Shown here: positions 1 to 6,782 of the stretch, in pieces | Layout: each line of letters starts with the position of its first letter | Position numbering within the stretch: position 1 is the first letter of the stretch | Source: an uncultured Porphyromonas sp. | Lineage (GTDB): Bacteria; Bacteroidota; Bacteroidia; Bacteroidales; Porphyromonadaceae | Assembly: GCA_900548415.1 (NCBI GenBank) | Contig: URKO01000026.1 | Location: 1-9,266, forward strand | Direction of reading: 5' to 3' | DNA: 9,266 nucleotides | Position numbers and translations under genes: made by a program | Notes under the pieces: model-generated | Seen by the model: the letters and a program-made list of their open reading frames with translations, nothing else | Told to the model about the DNA's origin: nothing | Databases searched by the model: none

Positions 1-25
1 GTGCCAATCACTACGTGACTAGCAC
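1..25 (-). terminator. Probable terminator hairpin of the tRNA-Ser transcript
   Basis: Read on the minus strand, an 11-bp stem (arms at 25-15 and 11-1) closes on a 3-nt loop, GTA. All 11 positions pair, two as G-U wobbles. On the plus strand the same two positions become C-A and A-C mismatches, so the structure is built for the minus-strand RNA. It begins 14 nt after the tRNA 3' end. The U-tract expected of an intrinsic terminator would lie beyond the window edge, so termination is inferred, not seen. Confidence 0.5.
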
Positions 26-39
26 CCTGCTATTCGTTG

Positions 40-124
40 CGGAGAGAGAGGGATTCGAACCCCCGGACCCGTGAAGGTCAACGGTTTTCAAGACCGCCGC
101 GATCGACCACTCTGCCACCTCTCC
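40..124 (-). tRNA. tRNA-Ser, anticodon UGA
   Basis: This is a class II serine tRNA that reads UCA and related codons. The minus strand folds as a full cloverleaf. The 7-bp acceptor stem pairs GGAGAGG with TCTCTCC (one G-U), and the discriminator is G, as is usual for serine. The anticodon loop is CTTGAAA with anticodon TGA (plus-strand 88-90). A long variable arm has a GACC/GGTC stem, and the T-loop is TTCGAAT. The 3' CCA is not encoded; the next bases read CAA, so it must be added after transcription. The gene has its own promoter at 191-222, which predicts a leader of about 60 nt. Confidence 0.96.
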
Positions 125-190
125 TTGCTTGACGACTGAGGGGATAGGCTCTCCTCAGCTCGCGAGCATACATCTTGGTCGATGTGGATG

Positions 191-222
191 CAAAGGTACT
201 ACAATTTCTCAAATAAACAAAC
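191..222 (-). promoter_or_regulatory. Bacteroidota-type promoter for tRNA-Ser
   Basis: On the minus strand, GTTTG (222-218) is followed after 19 nt by TACCTTTG (198-191). This matches the Bacteroidota primary sigma factor consensus, -33 TTTG and -7 TAnnTTTG with about 19-21 nt between. Transcription would start roughly 5-10 nt further on, near 180-185, and run into the tRNA at 124. No other candidate for the tRNA is visible. Confidence 0.75.
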
Positions 223-390
223 AGTCTCGACGTAGACGTCCGCAAATAGTCACGTGGAGACGGCTCATCGCGCGATGCCGTGCTGACATGCTCTGTTCTC
301 CAGGCTGTGAACCACGACGTCTGCACGCTCTTCGGGTGTTAAGCTGGTCTGTGGTCTGGGGGGAAAGCTATTCATTTGTGCTGATTTCGC

Positions 391-398
391 TATCTTTG
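391..398 (+). promoter_or_regulatory. Candidate -7 promoter element upstream of the GH3 lipoprotein gene
   Basis: TATCTTTG, followed by CA, matches the -7 consensus TAnnTTTG. No clear TTTG lies 19-21 nt upstream; the nearest, at 375-378, is only 12 nt away. The -33 half is therefore weak. It would give a leader of about 100 nt before the start at 504, and the lipoprotein gene and the aminotransferase-fold gene would be its targets. Confidence 0.4.
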
Positions 399-503
399 CA
401 CGGAAAGTGCATTAGGACGGGGCGTATCCATTGATGCCCGACTAGGACTCTCGAACGTGTGGGCGTAGCACGCTCTATTTATACCCAATAGGTTAGTAGC
501 CGT

Positions 504-1820
504 ATGAACTATCTCTTGCGATCGGATCGTTGGTTTGTCTCGCGCTATGCGAGGGTACGAGGATGGAGACCTTCGGGGCGTCTGCTCTCGTCGCTCTCTC
601 TATTGCTGGTGCTACTTGTTGGGTGCGCAGGCTCCGACACGACGGCACAGCAGTTGCCCACCCACCTACTAGACATCTGTAATCAACGCACCGATAGCCT
701 ACTACAGGAGGCGACGCAACAGATCGAGAAGATGACGATCGAGGAGCAGATCGGGCAGTTGATCATCCCCATCTGGGAGCCTCGCTATGACTCGGCCTCG
801 CGAGCGCGCTATCTGCAGCTTATTGACAAGATTCGTCCAGGGGGCATCCTCTTTCGCAAGGGGGAGCCCTACGATCAGTATCGGCTCACCCGTCTCCTGC
901 AGGAGCACTCACGCATACCGCTACTGATCACGGCCGATGCCGAGTGGGGGCTGGCGATGCGTCTCCAGGGGACCATACGCTACCCACGTATGAAGCTGCT
1001 GGCTGATCACTGCACGCCCGAAGAGATGTACACCCTCGGGCAACACATGGCGCAGCAGTGCCGTGTGATGGGCATCCATGTGAGCTTTGCGCCAGTACTG
1101 GATGTCAATAATAATCCGAAGAATCCGGTCATCGGCACCCGTAGCCTAGGTGCTACACCGGACATTGTGATCTCGCATGGACTAGCCTTGGCGAGAGGTC
1201 TGGAGGATGGCGGGGTACTGTCGGTTGCTAAGCACTTCCCCGGGCATGGCAATACGGACAAGGACTCGCACAAGACACTCCCCACCGTGTCGGGCAGCCT
1301 AGAGGAGCTCGAGCGGGTGGAGCTAGCCCCCTTTCGCGCTTACATAGAGGCGGGTCTCGGGGGGATCATGGTAGCACATCTCTCGGTGCCAGCTCTGGAG
1401 CCTGATGTGACCTGTCCCTCCTCGCTGAGTCACGCTGTCGTGACGGGCTTGCTGCGTGAGCGGTTAGGCTTCAAGGGGCTCATCTTTACCGATGGCCTGG
1501 AGATGCGAGGCGTGCAGCGTGCTGAGGGTTTGCCCATATCTGTGGCGGCTATCTTAGCGGGCAATGACCTGCTCCTCGGTCCTCTAGATCCGCTGCAGAG
1601 CTATGAGGAGCTACTCTCTGCTTATCGTGCGGGCGTCCTCTCGGAGGAGACGATCCGAGATCGCTGCCTGCGCATCCTCTGCTACAAGCTCTTGCTCCAT
1701 GCTGGAGAGATGGTCGAGCGTCCTATATATAATAAGGAGGAGCTATACGAGGCGCTGCATACGCCTGAGCTGGTCTCCTTTGCCAAAGAACTGCAGAACA
1801 AAGTATCTCAAAAGAAATAA
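504..1820 (+). CDS. Glycoside hydrolase family 3 lipoprotein, NagZ-type beta-N-acetylhexosaminidase
   Basis: Predicted to remove terminal beta-linked N-acetylglucosamine, probably from peptidoglycan fragments. The 438-residue protein starts with an unusually long Arg-rich n-region (1-26), then a hydrophobic stretch (27-39) and lipobox LVGC with Cys41, so it should be exported and lipid-anchored. The GH3 barrel follows from about 70 to 400. Visible NagZ hallmarks are IGTRSLG (Arg213), KHFPGHG (243-249), the Asp-Ser-His acid/base loop (Asp254, His256), and TDGLEM with the predicted nucleophile Asp330. There is no C-terminal beta-lactamase-like domain, unlike the long Bacteroidota GH3-serine hydrolase fusions. 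No in-frame ATG occurs between 504 and the lipobox, which supports this start. The next gene begins 28 nt downstream, suggesting co-transcription. Family assignment is firm; the exact substrate is inferred. Confidence 0.88.
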   Translation: MNYLLRSDRWFVSRYARVRGWRPSGRLLSSLSLLLVLLVGCAGSDTTAQQLPTHLLDICNQRTDSLLQEATQQIEKMTIEEQIGQLIIPIWEPRYDSASRARYLQLIDKIRPGGILFRKGEPYDQYRLTRLLQEHSRIPLLITADAEWGLAMRLQGTIRYPRMKLLADHCTPEEMYTLGQHMAQQCRVMGIHVSFAPVLDVNNNPKNPVIGTRSLGATPDIVISHGLALARGLEDGGVLSVAKHFPGHGNTDKDSHKTLPTVSGSLEELERVELAPFRAYIEAGLGGIMVAHLSVPALEPDVTCPSSLSHAVVTGLLRERLGFKGLIFTDGLEMRGVQRAEGLPISVAAILAGNDLLLGPLDPLQSYEELLSAYRAGVLSEETIRDRCLRILCYKLLLHAGEMVERPIYNKEELYEALHTPELVSFAKELQNKVSQKK

Positions 1821-1848
1821 CATTCACAGCTGTCTAAACAAGCGTAGT

Positions 1849-2877
1849 ATGATAAAGAAGAATTCCTCTCAGACGATGAATCCCGTCTGCCCACCCCTAC
1901 AGTTTGACACCGCCTCATGGTTTGCTCCCGAGCTGACGAAGCTGGCTGAGCACCTTAACGATCGCATGGTCGAGATGATGCGCTTCTATCCCGAGAGCGA
2001 CTACAAGACGCTACGGACTATGATCTCCAAGCGCAATGAGCTACATATAGACAATATCGTGATCACGGCTGGTCGTACGGCTGCTTTCTACATTATTGCG
2101 GAGGCTTTTGCGGGGAAGCGTGGCGCTATCCTCGTCCCCTCGTATCAGCACTATGAACTAGCGGCTAAGCGTTATGGCTGGCAGCTAACCTATATCCCTG
2201 AGGATATAGAGACGCAGGAGATAAAGCTCGAGGGAGAGGAGTTTTGCTGGATCTGCTCGCCCAATAGCTCGACGGGACGCTTTCGCTCACGGGCTGAGCT
2301 GCTGGAGCTTATCAAGGCACACCCTCAGGTCTCCTTCATCGTGGACCAGTCCTATGCGACCTTTACGACGCAACCAACGCTTACGCTGAGCGATGTGAAG
2401 AGCCATCCCAACATTATCTTCGTCAGTTCGTTTACACAGACCTATGGTTTGCCCGGGCTGCGCATAGGCTATGTAACGGCCGATAAGAAGGTTATCAAGG
2501 AGATCCAAAAGGTGATAGACCCATGGTCGGTCAGCACGATGGCGGTCGAGGTGGCGAAGTATATCTTGATTCACCCAGCGCAGTTTACGCTCCCGATCCG
2601 TAAGTGGCAGCGCAATGCGCTCGAGTTAGAGACCAAGCTTCGCCAGATAGATGGTATCGAGGTGATGCCGAGCGATGCGCCCTTCTTCTTAGTCCAGATA
2701 CACTGTGCCACAGCAGCTGAGCTGGTCAAGTATCTGCTGGAGGAGCACAACATCGCGCTCTACGATGCGACCAAGTTGCGAGGCATCAAGGGCGAGATGG
2801 TGCGTATCACCTCTCGTGATGCGACAGACAATGCGAAGCTCGTAGAGGCTATCACAGCCTTTTGTGAGTCTAGGTAA
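1849..2877 (+). CDS. Class I/II aminotransferase-fold protein lacking the PLP lysine
   Basis: A 342-residue protein resembling the small HisC/CobD-like branch of fold-type I PLP enzymes. Aligned landmarks are a cofactor-phosphate loop region ITAGRTAAF near residue 75, CSPNSSTG (136-143), VDQSY with Asp166 (pyridine nitrogen partner) and Tyr169, SSFTQTYGLPGLRIGY (193-208) with Arg205, and VRIT with Arg319 (substrate carboxylate). Two key positions are changed. The Schiff-base Lys of S-F-S/T-K is Gln197 (codon CAG at 2437-2439), and the Asn before P-T-G is Ser140. Family membership is clear, but ordinary transaminase activity is doubtful. The frame stays open upstream to 1603, but that part overlaps the lipoprotein gene in another frame and reads as noise, so I use ATG 1849; ATG 1876 is an alternative. 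It sits 28 nt after the GH3 gene and is probably in the same transcript. The substrate is unknown. Confidence 0.8.
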   Translation: MIKKNSSQTMNPVCPPLQFDTASWFAPELTKLAEHLNDRMVEMMRFYPESDYKTLRTMISKRNELHIDNIVITAGRTAAFYIIAEAFAGKRGAILVPSYQHYELAAKRYGWQLTYIPEDIETQEIKLEGEEFCWICSPNSSTGRFRSRAELLELIKAHPQVSFIVDQSYATFTTQPTLTLSDVKSHPNIIFVSSFTQTYGLPGLRIGYVTADKKVIKEIQKVIDPWSVSTMAVEVAKYILIHPAQFTLPIRKWQRNALELETKLRQIDGIEVMPSDAPFFLVQIHCATAAELVKYLLEEHNIALYDATKLRGIKGEMVRITSRDATDNAKLVEAITAFCESR

Positions 2878-2992
2878 GAGGCTCTGAGAGGGCTTTTCGG
2901 AGGAATGTGCGATAGCATTTTGTACCCGACTACCATACTTAGACTAATTATTTATTGCTACCTTTGTAATTGCGAAAGTTGTTGCAAGGTGA
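2878..2992 (+). promoter_or_regulatory. Spacer with candidate promoter of the rseC-rnf operon
   Basis: This 115-nt spacer separates the aminotransferase-fold gene from rseC. It contains TACCTTTG at 2959-2966, a full match to the Bacteroidota -7 consensus, with an AT-rich stretch just upstream (2944-2956). No good TTTG occurs at the right distance for a -33 element. Transcription would start near 2972-2976, leaving a leader of about 20 nt before ATG 2993. No convincing terminator for the preceding gene was found, so read-through is possible. Confidence 0.55.
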
Positions 2993-3427
2993 ATGACAGA
3001 GTCGATGAAGTCTGAATGTATAGAGCGAAATGCTACCATAACTGCCATAGAAGGTGGGGAGGTGCGTCTCACGGTGCTACGTCCGTCAGCTTGTAGTAGT
3101 TGTGCGGCTGCAGGGCATTGCCACGCCTCGGAGAGCCGTCTAGAGACGATCACGCTCGATCGCTCTCAGCTGCCTGGCGAGGTGGCTGTCGGTGATCAGG
3201 TCTCTCTCGAGATGCGTAGCTCGCTGGGCATGCGCGCTGTACTTCTCACGATGGTCGTCCCTACGATTCTCATCATTGCTGTAACCATCATTCTAAGCTA
3301 CCTAGAGCTAGGTACGCTGGCTCAGATATTGATCGCCTTGGGTGTAGCCGCCGCATATATGCTCCTGCTATGGCTCTTACGTGACCGGTTTGAGCGAACC
3401 TTTGCCTTTACCGTGCGAAAAAAGTAA
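2993..3427 (+). CDS. rseC: RseC/MucC-family membrane protein (SoxR-reducing system RseC family)
   Basis: A 144-residue inner-membrane protein. The N-terminal soluble part carries a small Cys cluster, Cys34-x2-Cys37-x5-Cys43 (with His42 and His44 beside it), matching the Cys-rich motif of the RseC family. Two hydrophobic segments follow at about 80-104 and 109-129, with a basic C-terminus (RKK). In gammaproteobacteria, RseC works with the Rsx/Rnf complex in keeping SoxR reduced. Many Bacteroidota place an rseC-like gene directly before rnfB, as here, with a 16-nt gap, so a role in Rnf assembly or redox tuning is inferred; no soxR is in the window. The start could be ATG 2993 or ATG 3005 (Met5); I chose the first, which leaves a short leader after the -7 element. 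Confidence 0.88.
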   Translation: MTESMKSECIERNATITAIEGGEVRLTVLRPSACSSCAAAGHCHASESRLETITLDRSQLPGEVAVGDQVSLEMRSSLGMRAVLLTMVVPTILIIAVTIILSYLELGTLAQILIALGVAAAYMLLLWLLRDRFERTFAFTVRKK

Positions 3428-3443
3428 GTTCATACACACTCCT

Positions 3444-4379
3444 ATGACAATACTACCCACCATACTTGTTCTTGTAGTGATAGCACTCATCAGTGCCGTC
3501 CTACTTTTTATCACCTCCAAGAAGTTTGAAGTAAAAGAAGATCCGCGCATCGGCGAGGTCGCGGAGGTCCTTCCTCAGGCCAACTGCGGTGGCTGTGGCC
3601 ATCCTGGCTGTGCCGGCTTTGCTAAGGCTTGCTGCGAAGCCTCCTCTCTCGAAGGGCTCTGGTGCCCCGTAGGCGGAGAGCCGGTCATGACCAAGGTGGC
3701 AGAGATCCTCGGTCAGAGCGTCGCTAAGAGCGACCCGCTCGTAGCCGTCGTGCGCTGTAATGGTACCTGTGAGGCGCGTCCACGAGTCAATACTTATATA
3801 GGAGCTAAGAGCTGTAAGATCGAGTCGACTCTGTACAGTGGCGAGACGGGCTGTAGTTACGGCTGTCTGGGCAATGGCGACTGTGTCGCTGTGTGCGACT
3901 TTGATGCCATCCACATGAATCCTGAGACAGGCCTTCCCGAGGTGGACGAAGATAAGTGTACCGCCTGTGGATCTTGTGTCAAGGCTTGTCCGAAGATGAT
4001 CATCGAGCTCCGCAAGAAGGGTCCCAAGGGACGCCGTCTCTACGTCAGCTGTGTCAATAAGGACAAGGGAGGCGTGGCACGTAAGGCTTGCGCCAACGCT
4101 TGTATCGGATGTAGCAAGTGCTTTAAGGTATGCCAGTTTGAGGCAATCACGATAGAGAACAATCTCGCTTACATAGACCATCAGAAGTGTCGTCTATGTC
4201 GTAAGTGTGCGGCCGAGTGCCCGACGGGAGCTATCCATGAGGTCAACTTCCCGCCACGCAAAGAACCTGCAGCAAAGCCAGCGCCCGCCGACAAGCCTGC
4301 TCCAGCCATGGCAACAGCCGCTGCCACTGCAGCTCCTGCTGCTACCTCCTCAACAGCATCTGTACCTCAGAAAGATTAA
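3444..4379 (+). CDS. rnfB: Rnf complex subunit B, multi-[4Fe-4S] ferredoxin-like protein
   Basis: Cytoplasmic-side electron input subunit of the Rnf complex, anchored by one N-terminal helix (about 3-24). The Fes domain follows: NCGGCGHPGC (Cys48, Cys51, Cys56) with Cys74. Then come four ferredoxin-type cluster motifs: Cys137/141/147/151, Cys172/175/178/182, Cys220/223/226/230 and Cys249/252/255/259. With the Fes cluster this predicts five [4Fe-4S] centres, the long RnfB type of anaerobes and not the short gammaproteobacterial form. The last 40 residues (270-311) are a low-complexity Ala/Pro/Lys tail of unknown use. An upstream in-frame ATG at 3381 lies inside rseC; ATG 3444 immediately precedes the membrane anchor and is preferred. 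rnfC starts 8 nt after the stop, so the two are almost certainly co-translated. Confidence 0.96.
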   Translation: MTILPTILVLVVIALISAVLLFITSKKFEVKEDPRIGEVAEVLPQANCGGCGHPGCAGFAKACCEASSLEGLWCPVGGEPVMTKVAEILGQSVAKSDPLVAVVRCNGTCEARPRVNTYIGAKSCKIESTLYSGETGCSYGCLGNGDCVAVCDFDAIHMNPETGLPEVDEDKCTACGSCVKACPKMIIELRKKGPKGRRLYVSCVNKDKGGVARKACANACIGCSKCFKVCQFEAITIENNLAYIDHQKCRLCRKCAAECPTGAIHEVNFPPRKEPAAKPAPADKPAPAMATAAATAAPAATSSTASVPQKD

Positions 4380-4387
4380 ACGAAGCT

Positions 4388-5740
4388 ATGGCAAAGACAT
4401 TTAGAATAGGGGGTATACATCCCCATGACCATAAGATCAGCGCCGGGGTACCTATCACCGTTGTCGCTCCTCCAGACGAGGTGGTCATCACATTAGCACA
4501 GCATATTGGTGCGCCCGCCACCGCTGCCGTCAGCAAGGGCGACAAGGTGCGCGTAGGTACACTCCTAGGCAAGGCGGGAGGCTTTGTCTCGGCAAACATT
4601 CACTCCTCTGTCTCTGGCACCGTCACCAAGATCGACCAGATCACTGATGCAAGTGGCTTTAAGAAGCCCGCCATCTTTATTAAAGTAGAGGGCGATGAGT
4701 GGGAGGAGTACATTGACCAGACAGACACGCTCGTCACTGAGACCGACCTGGATGCCAAGCAGATCATCGATCGCATCGCAGAGATGGGTATCGTCGGTAT
4801 GGGTGGTGCGACCTTCCCAACGCATGTCAAGCTCTCGCCTCCTCCTGGTCAGAGTGCTGACTATGTCATCATCAACGCCGTAGAGTGTGAGCCTTACCTC
4901 ACGAGCGACGATGCGCTCATGCGTGTCAAGGCGATGGAGATCATGGTCGGCTGCGCAATCATCATGAAGGCTGCCAATGCGCCGCGCACGCTCATAGGCA
5001 TTGAGAATAATAAGCCCGATGCTATACGCATCATGCGTGACGCTGCGGAGCGTGCCAAGGAGTTCCTCCCCGAGGGACACAGCATCGCCGTCGTACCGCT
5101 CAAGAAGCGTTACCCGCAGGGTGGCGAGAAGCAGCTCATCGATGCCCTGATCCGCAAGCAGGTTGCCTCAGGTGCGCTACCTATCTCTACGGGTGCTATC
5201 GTGCAGAATGTCGGGACCACCTTCGCTATCTACGAGGCGGTCATGAAGCACAAGCCACTCATCGAGCGCATCATCACAGTCACTGGACGAGCTATCGCAC
5301 ACCCCTCCAACTTTAAGGCACGCATCGGTACGCCTATGCAGACGCTTATCGACGCTGCGGGAGGTTATGCTGAGGAGCCAGGCAAGATCATCGGCGGTGG
5401 CCCTATGATGGGACGCGCACTCGTCAACACCGACATACCCGTTGCCAAGGGTTCGTCAGGACTACTCATCCTCTCCGCCAAGGAGTCGACACGTCCCGAG
5501 ATGCACGACTGTATACGCTGCGGTAAGTGCGTATCGGTCTGCCCGATGGGACTCAACCCTGCCTTCCTCATGCGTGACACCATCTACAAAGACTGGGATA
5601 GCACCGAGCACAACTACATCGCCGACTGCATCGAGTGTGGCTCTTGTAGCTACACCTGCCCAGCTGGACGTCCGCTCCTCGACTACATACGTGTCGGCAA
5701 GCAGACCGTCATGGGTATCATGCGAGCCCGCAAGAAGTAA
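4388..5740 (+). CDS. rnfC: Rnf complex subunit C, FMN/NADH-binding and [4Fe-4S] subunit
   Basis: Peripheral cytoplasmic subunit that exchanges electrons with NAD(H), related to the Nqo1/NuoF flavoprotein. The 450-residue protein begins with the family motif GGIHPHDHK and a barrel-sandwich region, then shows a GMGGATFP nucleotide-binding loop (138-144), VECEPYL (165-171) and QGGEKQ (244-249). The C-terminal part has two [4Fe-4S] motifs, Cys375/378/381/385 and Cys414/417/420/424, each ending in CP. It lacks the long C-terminal repeat extension found in some proteobacterial RnfC, so the length is that of anaerobe-type proteins. Codon use is strongly biased (ATC, CTC, GTC, CGT/CGC), as in the rest of the rnf block, which hints at high expression. 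It starts 8 nt after rnfB; a 52-nt gap with no visible structure separates it from rnfD. Confidence 0.97.
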   Translation: MAKTFRIGGIHPHDHKISAGVPITVVAPPDEVVITLAQHIGAPATAAVSKGDKVRVGTLLGKAGGFVSANIHSSVSGTVTKIDQITDASGFKKPAIFIKVEGDEWEEYIDQTDTLVTETDLDAKQIIDRIAEMGIVGMGGATFPTHVKLSPPPGQSADYVIINAVECEPYLTSDDALMRVKAMEIMVGCAIIMKAANAPRTLIGIENNKPDAIRIMRDAAERAKEFLPEGHSIAVVPLKKRYPQGGEKQLIDALIRKQVASGALPISTGAIVQNVGTTFAIYEAVMKHKPLIERIITVTGRAIAHPSNFKARIGTPMQTLIDAAGGYAEEPGKIIGGGPMMGRALVNTDIPVAKGSSGLLILSAKESTRPEMHDCIRCGKCVSVCPMGLNPAFLMRDTIYKDWDSTEHNYIADCIECGSCSYTCPAGRPLLDYIRVGKQTVMGIMRARKK

Positions 5741-5792
5741 TACACACTGAGACAGATCACCGATCCTCATCATCGACTACGATATATAGCTT

Positions 5793-6782
5793 ATGGCACA
5801 ACAAGTCATCGTATCACCCTCACCGCATATCCATAGCGGTGACACCATTAGCAAGAATATGTATGGGGTGCTGATTGCTTTGATACCAGCATTCCTCGTC
5901 ATGCTCTACCAGTTTAGGACAGACGCTCTACTGATCACCGCTATCTCGGTAGCCTCCTGTATGCTCACGGAGTGGGTCATCACCCGCTTCTTCCTGCATC
6001 GCCCTTGTCGTCTGCTCGACGGCTCGGCGCTCCTGACAGGCGTCATCCTAGCCTTCAACCTCCCCGCCTCGCTCCCCTGGTGGCTCGTCCTCATGGGGGG
6101 TGTCGTCGCTATCGGCATTGGCAAGATGGCCTTCGGCGGACTGGGCAATAACATATTCAACCCCGCACTCGTCGGGCGTGTCTTCCTACTCATCTCCTAT
6201 CCTGCGCAGATGACCACTTGGAAGCTCCCCGCCCGCCTTGCCGAGCAGGCTACTGATGCGGTCTCTGGAGCGACCCCTCTAGGCATCCTCAAGTCAGGAG
6301 CCATCGATCAGCTACCCGACTCGTTGCAGCTCCTCGTCGGCTTCAACTTCTCCTCCATGGGAGAGGTGAGTGCCATCGCTATCCTCCTCGGATTAGCTTA
6401 TCTGCTCATCCGTCGCATCATCACGTGGCACACGCCCGTGGCTATCATCGTCTCCGCTTTCGTACTGAGTGGCATCATGCACCTCTACGACCCAGCGATG
6501 TGTGCTAGTCCCTTCTTCCACCTGCTGACGGGAGGTCTTCTCTTTGGCGCAGTCTTTATGGCGACCGACTACGTCACTTCGCCTATCTCGCACCGTGCGC
6601 AGCTCATCTACGGCTGTATGATCGGACTACTCACCGTCATCATCCGCTTGTGGGGCTCTTATCCTGAGGGTATGTCCTTTGCCATCCTCATTATGAATGC
6701 GTTTACCCCACTACTCAACACCTACATCAAGCCACGTCACTTCGGTCATGTGGTCAAATCTAGAAAGGAGGCTAAAAGATGA
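5793..6782 (+). CDS. rnfD: Rnf complex subunit D, membrane protein with covalent FMN
   Basis: Integral membrane subunit, homologous to NqrB, in the ion-translocating core. The 329-residue sequence is largely hydrophobic with about eight or nine likely helices. Family signatures are LLDGSALLTGVILAF, GKMAFGGLGNNIFNPALVGR, ATDYVTSP and EGMSFAILIMN. The flavinylation motif is Asp155-Ala-Val-Ser-Gly-Ala-Thr161, Thr161 being the predicted phosphodiester-linked FMN site. Attachment requires an ApbE flavin transferase, which is not in this window. The 3' end overlaps the start of rnfG by 4 nt (ATGA). The last codons also contain the rnfG Shine-Dalgarno sequence, so translation of the two is likely coupled. 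Confidence 0.97.
   Translation: MAQQVIVSPSPHIHSGDTISKNMYGVLIALIPAFLVMLYQFRTDALLITAISVASCMLTEWVITRFFLHRPCRLLDGSALLTGVILAFNLPASLPWWLVLMGGVVAIGIGKMAFGGLGNNIFNPALVGRVFLLISYPAQMTTWKLPARLAEQATDAVSGATPLGILKSGAIDQLPDSLQLLVGFNFSSMGEVSAIAILLGLAYLLIRRIITWHTPVAIIVSAFVLSGIMHLYDPAMCASPFFHLLTGGLLFGAVFMATDYVTSPISHRAQLIYGCMIGLLTVIIRLWGSYPEGMSFAILIMNAFTPLLNTYIKPRHFGHVVKSRKEAKR
6764..6771 (+). promoter_or_regulatory. Strong Shine-Dalgarno sequence for rnfG inside rnfD
   Basis: AAAGGAGG lies 7 nt before the rnfG ATG at 6779, an almost ideal anti-16S match and spacing. It is formed by the terminal rnfD codons (Arg-Lys-Glu-Ala). The other genes in this operon have no comparable site, in keeping with the general scarcity of Shine-Dalgarno sequences in Bacteroidota. 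Together with the ATGA overlap it supports the rnfG start. Confidence 0.7.

Larger units (their letters stand above)
125..503. other. Intergenic region without a convincing gene
   Basis: This 379-nt stretch separates the minus-strand tRNA-Ser from the plus-strand lipoprotein gene. Open frames of 80-100 codons exist on both strands, but their translations are rich in Arg, Ser and Cys, lack any recognisable domain, and overlap the tRNA or its promoter, so I do not call them genes. It does contain the tRNA promoter (191-222), a short inverted repeat GACGT-AG-ACGTC at 229-240, and a forward -7 element at 391-398. About 100 nt of leader would lie between that element and the next gene. Confidence 0.7.

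Noticed and set aside
78..326. Minus-strand open frame of 82 codons overlapping tRNA-Ser
   Set aside because: It runs through the tRNA gene and its promoter and shows no recognisable protein features.
129..434. Open reading frame of 101 codons on the plus strand in the tRNA-lipoprotein spacer
   Set aside because: It overlaps the tRNA promoter, has a composition rich in Arg, Cys and Ser with no domain or membrane pattern, and contains the forward -7 element; it reads as chance.
461..480. Small stem followed by TATTTA as a terminator of a short RNA
   Set aside because: Only 6 bp including a G-U pair, with an interrupted T-run; insufficient evidence for an RNA gene.
1734..1741. AAGGAGGA Shine-Dalgarno-like sequence inside the lipoprotein gene
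   Set aside because: No start codon follows at a useful distance; it encodes Lys-Glu-Glu in the gene.
1603..1848. N-terminal extension of the aminotransferase-fold protein by 82 residues
   Set aside because: The extension overlaps the lipoprotein gene in another frame and translates to low-quality Arg/Ser-rich sequence; family-like sequence begins after ATG 1849.
2898..2921. Possible terminator after the aminotransferase-fold gene (AATG/CATT with T-run)
   Set aside because: The stem is about 5 bp with a bulge; this can easily occur by chance.
3381..3443. Upstream ATG giving rnfB 21 extra residues
   Set aside because: It lies inside rseC and would put a polar stretch before the conserved membrane anchor; ATG 3444 fits the family.
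3501..4181. 226-codon minus-strand open frame opposite rnfB
   Set aside because: It is a shadow of the biased codon use of rnfB; the plus-strand frame has all the Fe-S motifs.
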